The notes: a model not told the origin generated them from the sequence alone. Positions 33,265-44,054 are shown, counted from the stretch's first letter. The stretch: 64,000 bases of DNA from Verrucomicrobiia bacterium (GCA_036268055.1 DATAUW010000024.1:80951-144950), one strand, 5' to 3'. Numbers and translations: made by a program.

Positions 33265-36200
33265 ATGAAATATTCTTCAGAGATTCTTCCCCCCCAAATA
33301 TTCATGCTCATTTATCGCCGACTGGCTAACTCAGTTAGTTTTTTGCTGCCAGTTGTGCTCTTGGTTGCGTGCACCGTTTTCGGTGTTGCATCGGCGCAAG
33401 CTGTGGGTACGGCGACACAGTTGGCCTGGACGACTCCGCCCGCCCACGTCACCAACGGATTGGTTTTTGGCACAAGCCCGGTACTGAAAACGACCGATGC
33501 TTCGGGCAATCCCAGCACAGTCGGGCTGCCTGCGAATAAATTTATCCAAATCGCGCTTTATTCGGGAAGCGGGGCATTGAGCGGCACACTGATTACCAAT
33601 ATCGGCACGGCGGGGGCGAATGGTGTGGCGACGTTCACCAATCTTTCCATTTCAGTGGCGGGACCGGCGCAACTGGTAGCGTTTGACATCGGTGCGGGGA
33701 ATTTGCCCACGAATATTTCCGCCGGGGCGAATTGCCAGCTTTGGCTGGACGCGGCGGACATGACGACGATGACGGTGAACGGTTCGACGCTCTCAGTTTG
33801 GAAAGATAAAAGTGGGCATAACAATAATGCCACCGGAGGAGTTTCGCCGATGGTGGCGACCGATAGCCTGCTCGCGCAGACTTCATCGGGCTTGAGCCAG
33901 GTGGTTCGCTTTAACGGCGCCAATACCTACCTTGGCATGAACCTGAGCAGCCTGAGAGGTTCGCCGTACACGATCATCGCGATCGAGGTGGCGACGCAAA
34001 AAAATAACGACAGCAGCTATTTCATCGGCAACACCGGCGGTGACAGCACGGACCTCACCTTGCACATCGGTTACAACTCGCCCACCGAATGGCGCTGGGG
34101 CCAATACGGGGATGACTTGAATTACGATACGAACTTCACCTTTCCCGCAATTCGCACCTCGACGGAACGGATCACTTCGTCGCGCGCGGAAACCTTTTTC
34201 ATCAATTCAGCGCAGGTCGGTTCGCGCACGGCGCAAGGTTTGTTGACCGGCACGGCGTTGGGCGAAGGCACGCTGGGGAGTGCGCTGGGCGGGGCTTATT
34301 ATATGGGCGACCTGGCGGAGATCATGGTTTTCAACACGGCGTTGAGCGATGCCGACCGGCAGACCATGGAGACGTATCTCTCGACCAAGTGGTCGAACGG
34401 CTATTCGAGCGCGGTGACGGGAAACTTCACCGTGCTCCTGACGAATGGCCTAGTGCCGCTGTCTCAAGTGGTGGGCATCTATCGGCAGCTTTGGACGAAT
34501 CTGAATGCCAATATCGGATCGAGCCTTTCCGTGCTGACCAATACGTCGCTCAATCCGTTTTGGCCGAACAATCCAACGGCTGCGTTCACGAAGGTATTTA
34601 CCAATTTTGAAACCGAAGTGAATACCGGCATGAATAATTATGGCGAGCGCCTCCGCACGTTCGTTATTCCGCCGACCAATGGCAATTATACTTTCTGGAT
34701 TGCTAGTGACGATACATCGCAGTTGTTTCTGAGCACGGACGAAACTGCGACGAACAAAGTGCTTATCGCGCAGAACACCGGTTACACGGATTCACGGCAA
34801 TGGACCAAATATCCCAGCCAGGTTTCCACGCCGATCGCGTTGCGCGCCGGATACCGTTATTATCTTGAGGCCATCATGCAGCAAGGTGGCGGCGGCGATA
34901 ATCTCGCGGTGCGGTGGCAGTTGCCAAATGGCCAGATTGAAGAGCCGCTGAGCGCAACGAGCACGGCGGGGACGATTCTCATTCCCTGCACCGGGGTGGA
35001 CACGGCGCCGGCAATTTATTCGCAGACCGGCAACGTCACCGCGCTGGAACGGACGAGTTTCAATCTGTCGGTGTTGATGGCGAACCAATCGGCGCTGACG
35101 TATCAATGGCGCCTTGGGAACGCAAATATTGTCGGCGCGAAAGGACCGATATTTTCAATTACGAATGCCTCGATTGCGACCAACAACGGGCAGGTTTATA
35201 CGTGCGTGATTTCCAATTCGGCGGGCGTGATCACCAACCTGCCGATCACGCTGAATATTATCCGCGATACCAATCCTCCGGTGGTCACGCTGGCGCAAAA
35301 TCTTGGTTTGAATCAAATGGCGATTTCATTCTCCAAGCCCCTCGACCCGGTGAGTTCGACGCGCACGGCGAATTATGTTTTCACCAACGGTCTCGCGGTG
35401 ATAGGCGCATCGCTGGATTCCACCGCGACCATCGTTACGCTCTCGACCGCAGCGATGACCTACGGGAGCAATTATTCCATCGTCATCAATAGCGTCAAAG
35501 ACCTCGATGCCACGCCAAATATTATCGCTACCAATACCACGGTGAGTTTCGTGGCGGAACCGTATTCACTGATGGACATCGGCGGTTCGGGAACGCCTTC
35601 AACCACGACTTACGTGACCAATGGCGTGGATGTCACCGCCGCCGGCAGTGACATCGGCGGAAGCACCGATCAATTCAATTTGGAGTATCAACTGCGCACG
35701 GGAAATTTCGATGTACAAACGCGCGTCGCGGGATTCACGCTGGCGGACATCTGGGCGAAGGCGGGTTTGATGGCGCGCGAGACGCTTGCACCGGGCGCAC
35801 GTTTTGCGGGGACGTTTACGACACCGAGCATCAACGGCGATTTCTTCGAGTGGCGCGATCCGCTGAATTCCACGGCCAACACGACTGGAAGTTTTCCGGC
35901 GAATTATCCGAATACCTGGCTGCGGCTGAAACGCCTGGGAAATGTTTTCAGCGGTTACGGCAGTTACGACGGGCAAACGTGGACGCAGCTTGGCAGCGTA
36001 ACGATTGCGATGTCCAACCAGATTTATCTCGGCTTCTCGCTGAGCAGCCACGGCACGAACGTGAACACGGCGCAATTCCTGAACGAATCGGATGTCGTGA
36101 ACGCGGTGGTGGGCACGGTGGTGAACCCGCATGAAGGCATCGGCCCCAGCAGCCGCAAATCGCCGATTGCGTTTTCGGAAATCATGTACAAACCGGCGGC

Positions 36201-39200
36201 GCGCGCGGATGGCCGCAACCTTGAATTCATCGAAATCTATAATAGCAATCCGTATTTCCAGGACATCAGCGGTTATCAGATCACGTGCGCGGACATGAAT
36301 TATACGTTCCCGCCAAACACGGTGTTGGCGGGCGGCGCGTACTTGGTTGTCGCGGCGGCGCCGGTGGACCTCACGAGCGTGTACGGGATCACAAATGTCA
36401 TGGGCCCGTACCTGGGCAGTTTAAAAAAGACGGAGACGCTTGAACTGATTGATGAACACGCGGCGGTGCTTCTCACTGTCCCCTACTCCACGACTTATCC
36501 GTGGCCGACGGCGGCGGATGGAACCGGTCACTCAATCGTGCTCGCGAATGCGAGTTACGGTGAAGGCGACCCGCGCGCGTGGGACATCAGCGACATCATG
36601 GGCGGTTCGCCGGGCGCGAATGAAGCGTTTCGCCCGAGCCCGTTGCGCAATGTGGTCATCAATGAAATTCTTCCGCATACCGAGCAGCCGGGCGTGCCAC
36701 AATTCGTCGAACTTTATAATCACAGTTCCAATAGCGTGGATATTTCGGGCTGCATTTTGACGGACGATCCGGCGACGAATAAATTTGTCATTCCCGCCAG
36801 CACGATCCTGCCGCCGGCTGGTTTTGTTTCGTTCACGCAATCGCAATTTGGTTTTCCGCTCAACGGCGGGGGGGCATCGCTTTATTTCATCAAGCCGGAT
36901 GGGTCGCGCATTCTCGATTCAGTGGAATACGGTGCGCAAGCCGATGGTGTTTCGTACGGACGTTGGCCGGACGGCGCGAATGATTTTTATAATTTCATAA
37001 GCCGCACGCCGGGCACGAACAACAGTTCCATTCTCATCGGCGACATCGTCATCAACGAATTGATGTACGATCCCATCACGGAGAATGACGACGATCAATA
37101 CGTTGAGCTTTACAACAAGGGAACCAACAATATCAACCTGGGTGGCTGGCAGTTTATCTCCGGCATCACTTATACGTTCCCGGCAAATACGATTTTGTCG
37201 GCGGGCGGTTATCTGACGGTCTCGCGCAACACCACAAACTTGTTTGCGAAATATCCCAGCCTGAGCCCGGCGAATACGGTGGGCAATTTCAGTGGAAAAT
37301 TGTCGCACAATGGTGAACTGATCGCGCTGGCCATGCCTCAAACGCTCAATGGCACGACGAATATTTTGGTGATCGAAGATCAAGTCACTTATGGCACGGG
37401 CGGACGCTGGGGGCAATGGTCAGGCGGTGGTGGCAGCAGTTTGGAGTTGATTGACCCGCGCGCGAACCATCGTCTCGCGGCGAATTGGGCGGACAGCGAT
37501 GACACGGCGAAAAGTGTCTGGACAGATATTGAGACGACCGGCGTGCTCGACGACGGTCAGAATTATGGCACGGCGATTGACTACGCGCAGATTGGCATCC
37601 TCGATTCCGGTGAATGTCTTGTTGACAATATCGAAGTGGATTTCAACGGCGCGAATTACGTGACGAATTCCGACTTTGAAACCGGCGGGACGAATGGCTG
37701 GAGTTTCCAGGGTTGCTTCACGCGTTCGAGCCTTGAAAATACCGGTTACAACAGCGCCCACTCATTGCATTTGCGCAGCAGCGATCACGTTTGGACGGGC
37801 GATAATTCGTGCCAGGTAGCACTGAACAATCTGAGTCTGCAATCGGGTCAAACGGTGACGCTGCGTTTCAAGGCGAAGTGGTTGCACGGGTGGCCAGAGG
37901 CTTTGTTGCGTTTGCACGGCAACTGGCTTGAGGCCGCGGGCACGATGACGGTTCCACCGAATCTCGGCACGCCCGGCCAACCCAACAGCCGTTACGTCAC
38001 GAACGCGGGGCCAGCGATTTATTCCGTCACGCACACGCCGACACTTCCGGCCGCAAGCCAGCCGGTCGTGGTCACCGCTTCCGTTCACGATCCTGACGGC
38101 CTGGTGGCGATGACACTTTTTTATCGTCTCGATCCCGCGACGAGTTACACGCCGGTGGCGATGAAGGATAATGGCACAGGCGGCGACGCAGTGGCAGGCG
38201 ATGGCATTTATAGCGCGACGATTCCGGGACAGAACAGTGGGCAGCTTGTGGCTTTTTATATTTCCGCGACCGATACCAAGGTTGCCTCGACGCGTTTCCC
38301 GCCATTGATTTCGGACAACGCGCCGGTGCGCGAGGGACTCATTCTGTTTGGTGACAGCGATGCGCCCGGCAGTTTCAGCACGTATCATTTGTGGATTTCC
38401 AGCACCAACGTCACGCGCTGGGCGAATCTCTCCGACCTGAGCAACGAAGAAATGGACGGCACGTTCGTTTACGGCAAACGCGTGGTTTATAATATGGCGG
38501 GACGCTTCGCGGGCAGTCCGTATCACCAGGATTTTGATACGCCGGTGGGCGGACTGTGCCATTACAAATGGAGTTTCCCTGATGATGATCAATTCCTTGG
38601 CACGACTGATTTCAACAAGATTCATCAGCCGGGAAATTTTGCCGGCGACGATGCCTCGCTGCAACGCGAGCAACTGGCGAATTTTTTCCTGCGCGCGCTC
38701 GGCGTACCCTGGCTGAATCGCCGCTATATCGTGGTCAATGTGAATGGGAATCGCCGCGGCACGTTGATGGAGGATGCGCAATGTCCTGGCGGCGACGTGG
38801 TGAAGGAGCATTATCCCAACGACTCGGACGGTTATCTCTACAAGATGCAGCCGTGGTTTGAATTCGCGCCGTTCCCGACCGGGTCGAGCATCGGTTTTAA
38901 CAATCAATCGTGGTGCAATATCGAATCCTATTTGACGACCGGCAACGCAAAGAAAATTGCGCGCTATCGCTACATGTTCTTGAGCCGCCGCACACCGGAT
39001 TCGGAAAGCAATTTCACCAACGTCTTCAATTTGATTGATGCGGCCAATTCGTCGAGTTCGCCCAATTACGTGGCGAACCTCGAAGGCCAGGCGGACATGG
39101 AAAATTGGATGCGCGTGTTTGCGGCCAATCATGCGGCGGGAAATTGGGATTCATTCGGGTCCAGTTCGGGACAGAATTTGTACGGCTACGTCGGCACCCA

Positions 39201-41736
39201 GGGCACAAAATATTCGCTGCACATGTGGGACTTCAATCTGGTGTTCGGCGACAGCGGTTCATGGAATCCGGGAGAAAATCTGTTCACATTCAACGGCGAA
39301 GACCCGAACATCCAAACCATTTTTAGCAATCCGACGTTTCAGCGCATGTATTGGCGCGCGCTGGGAGAGCTGGTCAATGGACCGATGGATCTTTCTGTGA
39401 GCGGGCCAATGTTGCTGGCCAAGTATAATGTTTTTGTGGCCAACGGCCTTTCGGTGGAAGATCCGCGGACGGCGCTCGAAGGTTTTGTTTCGACGGCGCA
39501 GAGCAGCATCGCGAACCAGCTTGCGTCGGTGAATGCTACGGCGTTTTCGGTGACGACGCCGGTGGTCACGAGCAATAATATTGCCTATGTCAGCGGCATC
39601 GCGCCGGTGGATGTTTCGGATATATGGATCAATGGCGTGGAATATCCAGTGAACTGGACTTCGCTCACGGGTTGGACGATTCCGATTCCGCTCACTGCGG
39701 GAAATAATACACTAAATATCACGGGCGTGGATCACAACGGCCAGCCCATCGCCGGTGACACCAACACGGTCAATGTAAATTTCAGTGGCACCACAGTTTC
39801 GCCGGTGGGACACATCTTCATCAATGAAGTGATGGCGCAACCGAGCGTGTCCGGCGGGCAATATGTGGAGTTGTATAATAATTCCACCAACGTGGCTTTT
39901 GATTTGTCGGGATGGCAGTTGCAGGGACTTAATTACACGTTTCCCACCGGCTCGCTGATCGGCGCGACGAACTTTGTCGTTCTGGCCGCGAACCGCGATG
40001 TGTTTGCCAATACTTATGGCGCGAGTATTCCGGTGCTCGATACGTTCACGACCGCGTTGCTGCCCGGACAGACGTTGTCGCTCATCCAGCCGGGGATCGG
40101 CAGTAATATTGTCGTGGCAGAATTGAGATACGACAACCGTCTGCCGTGGCCGACCAACGCCGTTGGCGCTTCGCTGCAATTAATTGACGCGAAGCAGGAC
40201 AACTGGCGCGTGGCGAATTGGGCGGTGAAAACCAGCGGGAGCGTCGCGACTCCCGGCGCAATCAATAGCGTGGCGGCGGTGTTGCCAATTTTCCAGACGC
40301 TCTGGCTTAACGAAATCGAGCCGGGCAATCTCGCGGGCATCACGAACAGCGCGGGCCAGCGCACCGCGTGGATTGAACTCTATAATCCGACCACGAATAC
40401 GCTTTCGCTGAGCGGCCTTTACCTCGCGAACACTTATACGAATCTATTTCAATCCGCCTTGCCCACCACGGGCGTGATCAAGCCCGGCGAATTCAAAATT
40501 ATTTTTGCCGACGGCTTGACGAACTTGTCCACGACTAACGAACCGCACACAAGTTTTGTGCTGTCGAATTCGACCGGCTCGCTGGCCTTGAGCCGCAACA
40601 TCGGCGGGCAGGCGCAAGTGCTCGATTACCTTGATTACACGAATGTCCCGGTCAACGATTCCTACGGCTCGTCGCCTGATGGACAAAGTTTCGTGCGCCA
40701 GTTGTTTTTCAACCCGACACCGCGGAGCGCGAATGCCGATGCATTGCCGCCCGCGCCTTCAGCCGTGAGCTATGCGGTTCCCGGTTCGATTTATTCGCAG
40801 GATTTCAACGCGCTGCCGAATCCCGGCGCGACTTCGGTAAACAGCGCGAATCCGGTGACGGTCAATGGCGTGACGTATTCGCTCGCGAACCCCTTTGACT
40901 TTGCCTTTCCCGTGACAGCGACCGGCGGCGGCGGGCTTGGCTTGCAAACGATGGCTGGATGGTACGGGCTTGCGGACCCGACGGCGAGCGTGGGCACACG
41001 TTTGGGCGCAACCGACGGTGACCAGACGACTGGCGGGCAAAACAGCTTTGGTTCGCCCAACTCGAATAATCGCGCGCTGGGATTGCTCGCGACCAGCACG
41101 ACCGGTTATACGGCGTTTGGCCTCAAGCTGGTCAATGATACCGGCGAGACTTTGAAATATGTGAACCTCCAATATACTGGCGAGTTGTGGCGTCAGTCGG
41201 ACACGCCGAAGACGGTGGAGTTTTATTATTATCTCGATCCGACGGCTGCGGCGGCGTTCTCCACGAACACGACTGGGTTTATTCCCGCAATGAATGTCGT
41301 GTTCCCAACGCTTCCAGCAGACAAGGGCGGCGACCCGGTCATCGGCACTGATGCGGCCAACCAGACTAATCTCGCATTCACGAACCAATTTATTACCTGG
41401 CCTGCGAACGCGGCTTTGTGGCTGGTCTGGGAGATGCCCGATTCAAGCGGCAAAGCACAGGGAATGGGCATTGATAATTTGAGTTTCTCCGCCACGGCCG
41501 CGCCGGTTGCGCCGCCGCCGGGACTTAATTTCAGCATCCAGTCTGGCAATAAAATGGTGCTGAGTTTTCCGACGCTCATCGGCCCGACATATCAAATCGA
41601 ATCTTCGACCAACCTTGGTTCCGGCGTGTGGACTCCGGTCGGAGCATCGTTCACCGGCATCGGAGGCTCGGTGCAACAAACCAATCTCATCCAGTCACTC
41701 GATCAAACCTATTATCGTCTTAAAATGATTCCCTGA
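33265..41736 (+). CDS. 2823-aa secreted lamin-tail/CotH-kinase/PA14 protein
   Basis: 2823 residues. The ATG at 33265 has a purine-rich leader (AAGAAAG); 33304 is an alternative. Signal region at about 24-45. Domain order: Ig-like plus LamG-like module shared with the 1708-aa protein (about 47-390), PA14 (about 400-575), Ig-like (590-670), SbsA-type Ig (670-765), DUF1349/LamG-like (about 770-950), lamin-tail domains at about 964, 1127 and 1255, a CBM-like segment (about 1440-1570), a CotH kinase domain (about 1690-2065: GNFAGDDASLQREQLANFF, RRGTLMEDAQCPGGDVVKEH, MWDFNLVFGDSG), two more lamin-tail domains (about 2181 and 2342) and a C-terminal module ending YYRLKMIP. In CotH the metal site is usually WDxD; here it reads WDFN. 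Probably a surface protein; kinase activity is untested. Confidence 0.85.
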   Translation: MKYSSEILPPQIFMLIYRRLANSVSFLLPVVLLVACTVFGVASAQAVGTATQLAWTTPPAHVTNGLVFGTSPVLKTTDASGNPSTVGLPANKFIQIALYSGSGALSGTLITNIGTAGANGVATFTNLSISVAGPAQLVAFDIGAGNLPTNISAGANCQLWLDAADMTTMTVNGSTLSVWKDKSGHNNNATGGVSPMVATDSLLAQTSSGLSQVVRFNGANTYLGMNLSSLRGSPYTIIAIEVATQKNNDSSYFIGNTGGDSTDLTLHIGYNSPTEWRWGQYGDDLNYDTNFTFPAIRTSTERITSSRAETFFINSAQVGSRTAQGLLTGTALGEGTLGSALGGAYYMGDLAEIMVFNTALSDADRQTMETYLSTKWSNGYSSAVTGNFTVLLTNGLVPLSQVVGIYRQLWTNLNANIGSSLSVLTNTSLNPFWPNNPTAAFTKVFTNFETEVNTGMNNYGERLRTFVIPPTNGNYTFWIASDDTSQLFLSTDETATNKVLIAQNTGYTDSRQWTKYPSQVSTPIALRAGYRYYLEAIMQQGGGGDNLAVRWQLPNGQIEEPLSATSTAGTILIPCTGVDTAPAIYSQTGNVTALERTSFNLSVLMANQSALTYQWRLGNANIVGAKGPIFSITNASIATNNGQVYTCVISNSAGVITNLPITLNIIRDTNPPVVTLAQNLGLNQMAISFSKPLDPVSSTRTANYVFTNGLAVIGASLDSTATIVTLSTAAMTYGSNYSIVINSVKDLDATPNIIATNTTVSFVAEPYSLMDIGGSGTPSTTTYVTNGVDVTAAGSDIGGSTDQFNLEYQLRTGNFDVQTRVAGFTLADIWAKAGLMARETLAPGARFAGTFTTPSINGDFFEWRDPLNSTANTTGSFPANYPNTWLRLKRLGNVFSGYGSYDGQTWTQLGSVTIAMSNQIYLGFSLSSHGTNVNTAQFLNESDVVNAVVGTVVNPHEGIGPSSRKSPIAFSEIMYKPAARADGRNLEFIEIYNSNPYFQDISGYQITCADMNYTFPPNTVLAGGAYLVVAAAPVDLTSVYGITNVMGPYLGSLKKTETLELIDEHAAVLLTVPYSTTYPWPTAADGTGHSIVLANASYGEGDPRAWDISDIMGGSPGANEAFRPSPLRNVVINEILPHTEQPGVPQFVELYNHSSNSVDISGCILTDDPATNKFVIPASTILPPAGFVSFTQSQFGFPLNGGGASLYFIKPDGSRILDSVEYGAQADGVSYGRWPDGANDFYNFISRTPGTNNSSILIGDIVINELMYDPITENDDDQYVELYNKGTNNINLGGWQFISGITYTFPANTILSAGGYLTVSRNTTNLFAKYPSLSPANTVGNFSGKLSHNGELIALAMPQTLNGTTNILVIEDQVTYGTGGRWGQWSGGGGSSLELIDPRANHRLAANWADSDDTAKSVWTDIETTGVLDDGQNYGTAIDYAQIGILDSGECLVDNIEVDFNGANYVTNSDFETGGTNGWSFQGCFTRSSLENTGYNSAHSLHLRSSDHVWTGDNSCQVALNNLSLQSGQTVTLRFKAKWLHGWPEALLRLHGNWLEAAGTMTVPPNLGTPGQPNSRYVTNAGPAIYSVTHTPTLPAASQPVVVTASVHDPDGLVAMTLFYRLDPATSYTPVAMKDNGTGGDAVAGDGIYSATIPGQNSGQLVAFYISATDTKVASTRFPPLISDNAPVREGLILFGDSDAPGSFSTYHLWISSTNVTRWANLSDLSNEEMDGTFVYGKRVVYNMAGRFAGSPYHQDFDTPVGGLCHYKWSFPDDDQFLGTTDFNKIHQPGNFAGDDASLQREQLANFFLRALGVPWLNRRYIVVNVNGNRRGTLMEDAQCPGGDVVKEHYPNDSDGYLYKMQPWFEFAPFPTGSSIGFNNQSWCNIESYLTTGNAKKIARYRYMFLSRRTPDSESNFTNVFNLIDAANSSSSPNYVANLEGQADMENWMRVFAANHAAGNWDSFGSSSGQNLYGYVGTQGTKYSLHMWDFNLVFGDSGSWNPGENLFTFNGEDPNIQTIFSNPTFQRMYWRALGELVNGPMDLSVSGPMLLAKYNVFVANGLSVEDPRTALEGFVSTAQSSIANQLASVNATAFSVTTPVVTSNNIAYVSGIAPVDVSDIWINGVEYPVNWTSLTGWTIPIPLTAGNNTLNITGVDHNGQPIAGDTNTVNVNFSGTTVSPVGHIFINEVMAQPSVSGGQYVELYNNSTNVAFDLSGWQLQGLNYTFPTGSLIGATNFVVLAANRDVFANTYGASIPVLDTFTTALLPGQTLSLIQPGIGSNIVVAELRYDNRLPWPTNAVGASLQLIDAKQDNWRVANWAVKTSGSVATPGAINSVAAVLPIFQTLWLNEIEPGNLAGITNSAGQRTAWIELYNPTTNTLSLSGLYLANTYTNLFQSALPTTGVIKPGEFKIIFADGLTNLSTTNEPHTSFVLSNSTGSLALSRNIGGQAQVLDYLDYTNVPVNDSYGSSPDGQSFVRQLFFNPTPRSANADALPPAPSAVSYAVPGSIYSQDFNALPNPGATSVNSANPVTVNGVTYSLANPFDFAFPVTATGGGGLGLQTMAGWYGLADPTASVGTRLGATDGDQTTGGQNSFGSPNSNNRALGLLATSTTGYTAFGLKLVNDTGETLKYVNLQYTGELWRQSDTPKTVEFYYYLDPTAAAAFSTNTTGFIPAMNVVFPTLPADKGGDPVIGTDAANQTNLAFTNQFITWPANAALWLVWEMPDSSGKAQGMGIDNLSFSATAAPVAPPPGLNFSIQSGNKMVLSFPTLIGPTYQIESSTNLGSGVWTPVGASFTGIGGSVQQTNLIQSLDQTYYRLKMIP

Positions 41737-41756
41737 CTCGTCCAAACAACCAAACC

Positions 41757-44054
41757 ATGAAATTATTCCTTAGGTCTTTTGCCATCGCATCCATCGCCTG
41801 CCTTTTTACCCAGCCACTATTTGCGGAGAATGATTTTGCCGCGAAAAATGCCGTGACCTGGATGTCACTCGGCACGAATGAAAATGATTCCATGCCCATC
41901 GGCAACGGCGACGTTGCCGCCAACGTATGGACGGAGCAGAACGGCGACATTGTTTTGTTAATCGCGAAGTCGGATGCGTGGACTGAATTGGGAAAGATCG
42001 TCAAACTTGCACGTGTGCGCGTGAGCCTTTCGCCGAATCCGTTTGCGGGATCGTCGAATTTTTCCCAGACGTTGCGGCTGGAAGATGGGTGCATTGACCT
42101 GACGAATGAAGGCAATTTGGTGCGCGTTTGGATTGATGCCAATCATCCGGTGCTGCATGTGGAGTCGCATCTCGCGCAAGCGGCGACTCTCGAGGCGAGA
42201 ATGGAAATGTGGCGCACCAATGTGCATTCGATGGATCAGGCTTCGCCCGACCGCGGCGGACTTTTCGAACTTGGCCATTCGGTGCCGATAAAATTTACGC
42301 CCGACACGCTTTTTCCTGCGCGCTCCGGGCACATCACCTGGTGCCATTATAACTCGAACAGTATTTATCCCATTGTTCTGACGCGCGAACATTTGGAATC
42401 GGTCGTGTCGAAGTATCCCGACCCGCTGTTGCATCGCTGTTTTGGCGCGACGATGAGCGGCCCGAACCTGATCTCCGACGGCGACTACGCGCTCAAATCT
42501 TCGATGCCGGGTAAAAACGCGCGCCTCGACGTGGTCGCGCTGACAACGGAAGATACCGCTTCGCCCGAGGCGTGGCTGAAAAAAGCGGATGCGCTGGCGG
42601 CGGAGTTGAATCGCGGCAAGCTTGAACGCGCATGGGACGCGCATCGCAAATGGTGGAATGAATTTTGGGATCGCAGTTGGATCAGCGTGTCGGGGAACGA
42701 GGGCGCGGCAAAAGTTTCGCAAGGTTACATCATGCAACGCTGGATGGTGGCATGTTCTTCGCGCGGGCCGCAGCCGGCGAAATTCAACGGTGGACTTTTC
42801 ACCGTGGGCCATGACGGTGTGCCTGAAAATAGAGAATCCAACGAACGAAACCACAACCCCGATTATCGCGCGTGGGGAAATTCTTATTGGAACCAGAACA
42901 ATCGCCTGCTCTATTGGCCGCTCATCGCCAGTGGCGACGAGGATTTGCTCAAGCCGTGGTTCGACCTGTATCTCAACAGCCTGCCGCTCGTTAAGGACCG
43001 CACCCAGATTTATTTCCATCACGACGGTGCGGCTTATATCGAGACGATGTATTTCTGGGGTTTGCCGAATCTGAATGATTTCGGCTGGGACAATTCCTCG
43101 ACCGAATTGCAAAGTTCGTGGATGCGCTTTCACACACAGGGCGCGCTCGAAGTGGTTTCGCAAATGCTTGACAGTTATGATTGCACGCAGGACGAGGGTT
43201 TTGCCCGCAAATCCATCGTGCCGTTCGCGAATGAATTGATTTTGTATTACGAAAAACATTGGCAGCGCGGGCCGGATGGGAAATTAAGGTTTTCACCGAC
43301 GCAATCGCTCGAAACGTACCAGGTGGATGCCGTCAATCCGACGCCGGATATTGCCGCGCTGGATTCGATCATCCCACGATTGCTGGCGTTGCCGAAAAGC
43401 ACGACCACACAGGAGGAGCGCGATCGCTGGCAAAAAGTTCTCGCTGATATGCCGCCGATTCCGATGGGCAAGACGGTTCGCGGAAAAATTCCCCGCGCCG
43501 GCATGACCAACGCGCCAGGCACGACGACGGTGATCCTTCCCGCCGAAAAATATGGCAAGACCAGTAACGGCGAAAACCCCGAGCTTTACACCGCGTTTCC
43601 GTATCGCATCTATGGCGTGGGCAAACCGGACCTGAAACTCGCGCGGGATACTTATGCAGCGCGGCTGTTTCCGCAGGATACTTGCTGGGGACAGGACGGA
43701 ACGCAATCGGCGGTGCTCGGCTTGACGGACGAAGCGCGCAAGGCGGCAACGGCGGAGTTCACGAATTATGGCAACCAGCGTTTTCCGTGGTTTTGGAAGG
43801 CGGGCCACGATTGGATTCCCGACCTCGACAACGGCGGCAGCGGCATGATCACCCTGCAACTGATGTTGATGCAATGCGATGGACGCCGCATCCAACTTTT
43901 GCCCGCGTGGCCGGAAAATTGGACGGCGGATTTCAAACTGCATGCGCCGTTTAAAACGACCGTTGAGGGCCATGTACAAAATGGCCAGATTTCCAATTTG
44001 AAGGTGGTGCCGGCCTCGCGCATGAAGGATGTGGTTATAGTTCCGGCGAGTTAA
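41757..44054 (+). CDS. Secreted DUF5703 (GH95-like) glycosidase, single-domain paralogue
   Basis: 765 residues with a signal peptide (FAIASIACLFTQPLFA-EN). The whole mature protein is the DUF5703/GH95-like region: SMPIGNGDVAANVW, AKSDAWTE, then the barrel with FNGGLFTVGHD, AWGNSYWNQNNRLLYWPLI and YIETMYFWGLPN. It is a paralogue of residues about 30-750 of the 1238-aa protein at 27022 but has no Fn3, LamG or C-terminal module. It follows the 2823-aa gene by 20 bases and is probably co-transcribed. Likely an exo-acting glycosidase on fucose/galactose-type residues; activity is inferred from fold family only. Confidence 0.83.
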   Translation: MKLFLRSFAIASIACLFTQPLFAENDFAAKNAVTWMSLGTNENDSMPIGNGDVAANVWTEQNGDIVLLIAKSDAWTELGKIVKLARVRVSLSPNPFAGSSNFSQTLRLEDGCIDLTNEGNLVRVWIDANHPVLHVESHLAQAATLEARMEMWRTNVHSMDQASPDRGGLFELGHSVPIKFTPDTLFPARSGHITWCHYNSNSIYPIVLTREHLESVVSKYPDPLLHRCFGATMSGPNLISDGDYALKSSMPGKNARLDVVALTTEDTASPEAWLKKADALAAELNRGKLERAWDAHRKWWNEFWDRSWISVSGNEGAAKVSQGYIMQRWMVACSSRGPQPAKFNGGLFTVGHDGVPENRESNERNHNPDYRAWGNSYWNQNNRLLYWPLIASGDEDLLKPWFDLYLNSLPLVKDRTQIYFHHDGAAYIETMYFWGLPNLNDFGWDNSSTELQSSWMRFHTQGALEVVSQMLDSYDCTQDEGFARKSIVPFANELILYYEKHWQRGPDGKLRFSPTQSLETYQVDAVNPTPDIAALDSIIPRLLALPKSTTTQEERDRWQKVLADMPPIPMGKTVRGKIPRAGMTNAPGTTTVILPAEKYGKTSNGENPELYTAFPYRIYGVGKPDLKLARDTYAARLFPQDTCWGQDGTQSAVLGLTDEARKAATAEFTNYGNQRFPWFWKAGHDWIPDLDNGGSGMITLQLMLMQCDGRRIQLLPAWPENWTADFKLHAPFKTTVEGHVQNGQISNLKVVPASRMKDVVIVPAS

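Noticed and set aside
37762..39132. Open frame of 456 codons on the minus strand
   Set aside because: It is antisense to the CotH region of the 2823-aa protein; its Arg/Ile/His-rich composition is that of a shadow frame.
41958..43259. Open frame of 433 codons on the minus strand
   Set aside because: It is antisense to the DUF5703 gene, without signal peptide or recognisable motif.
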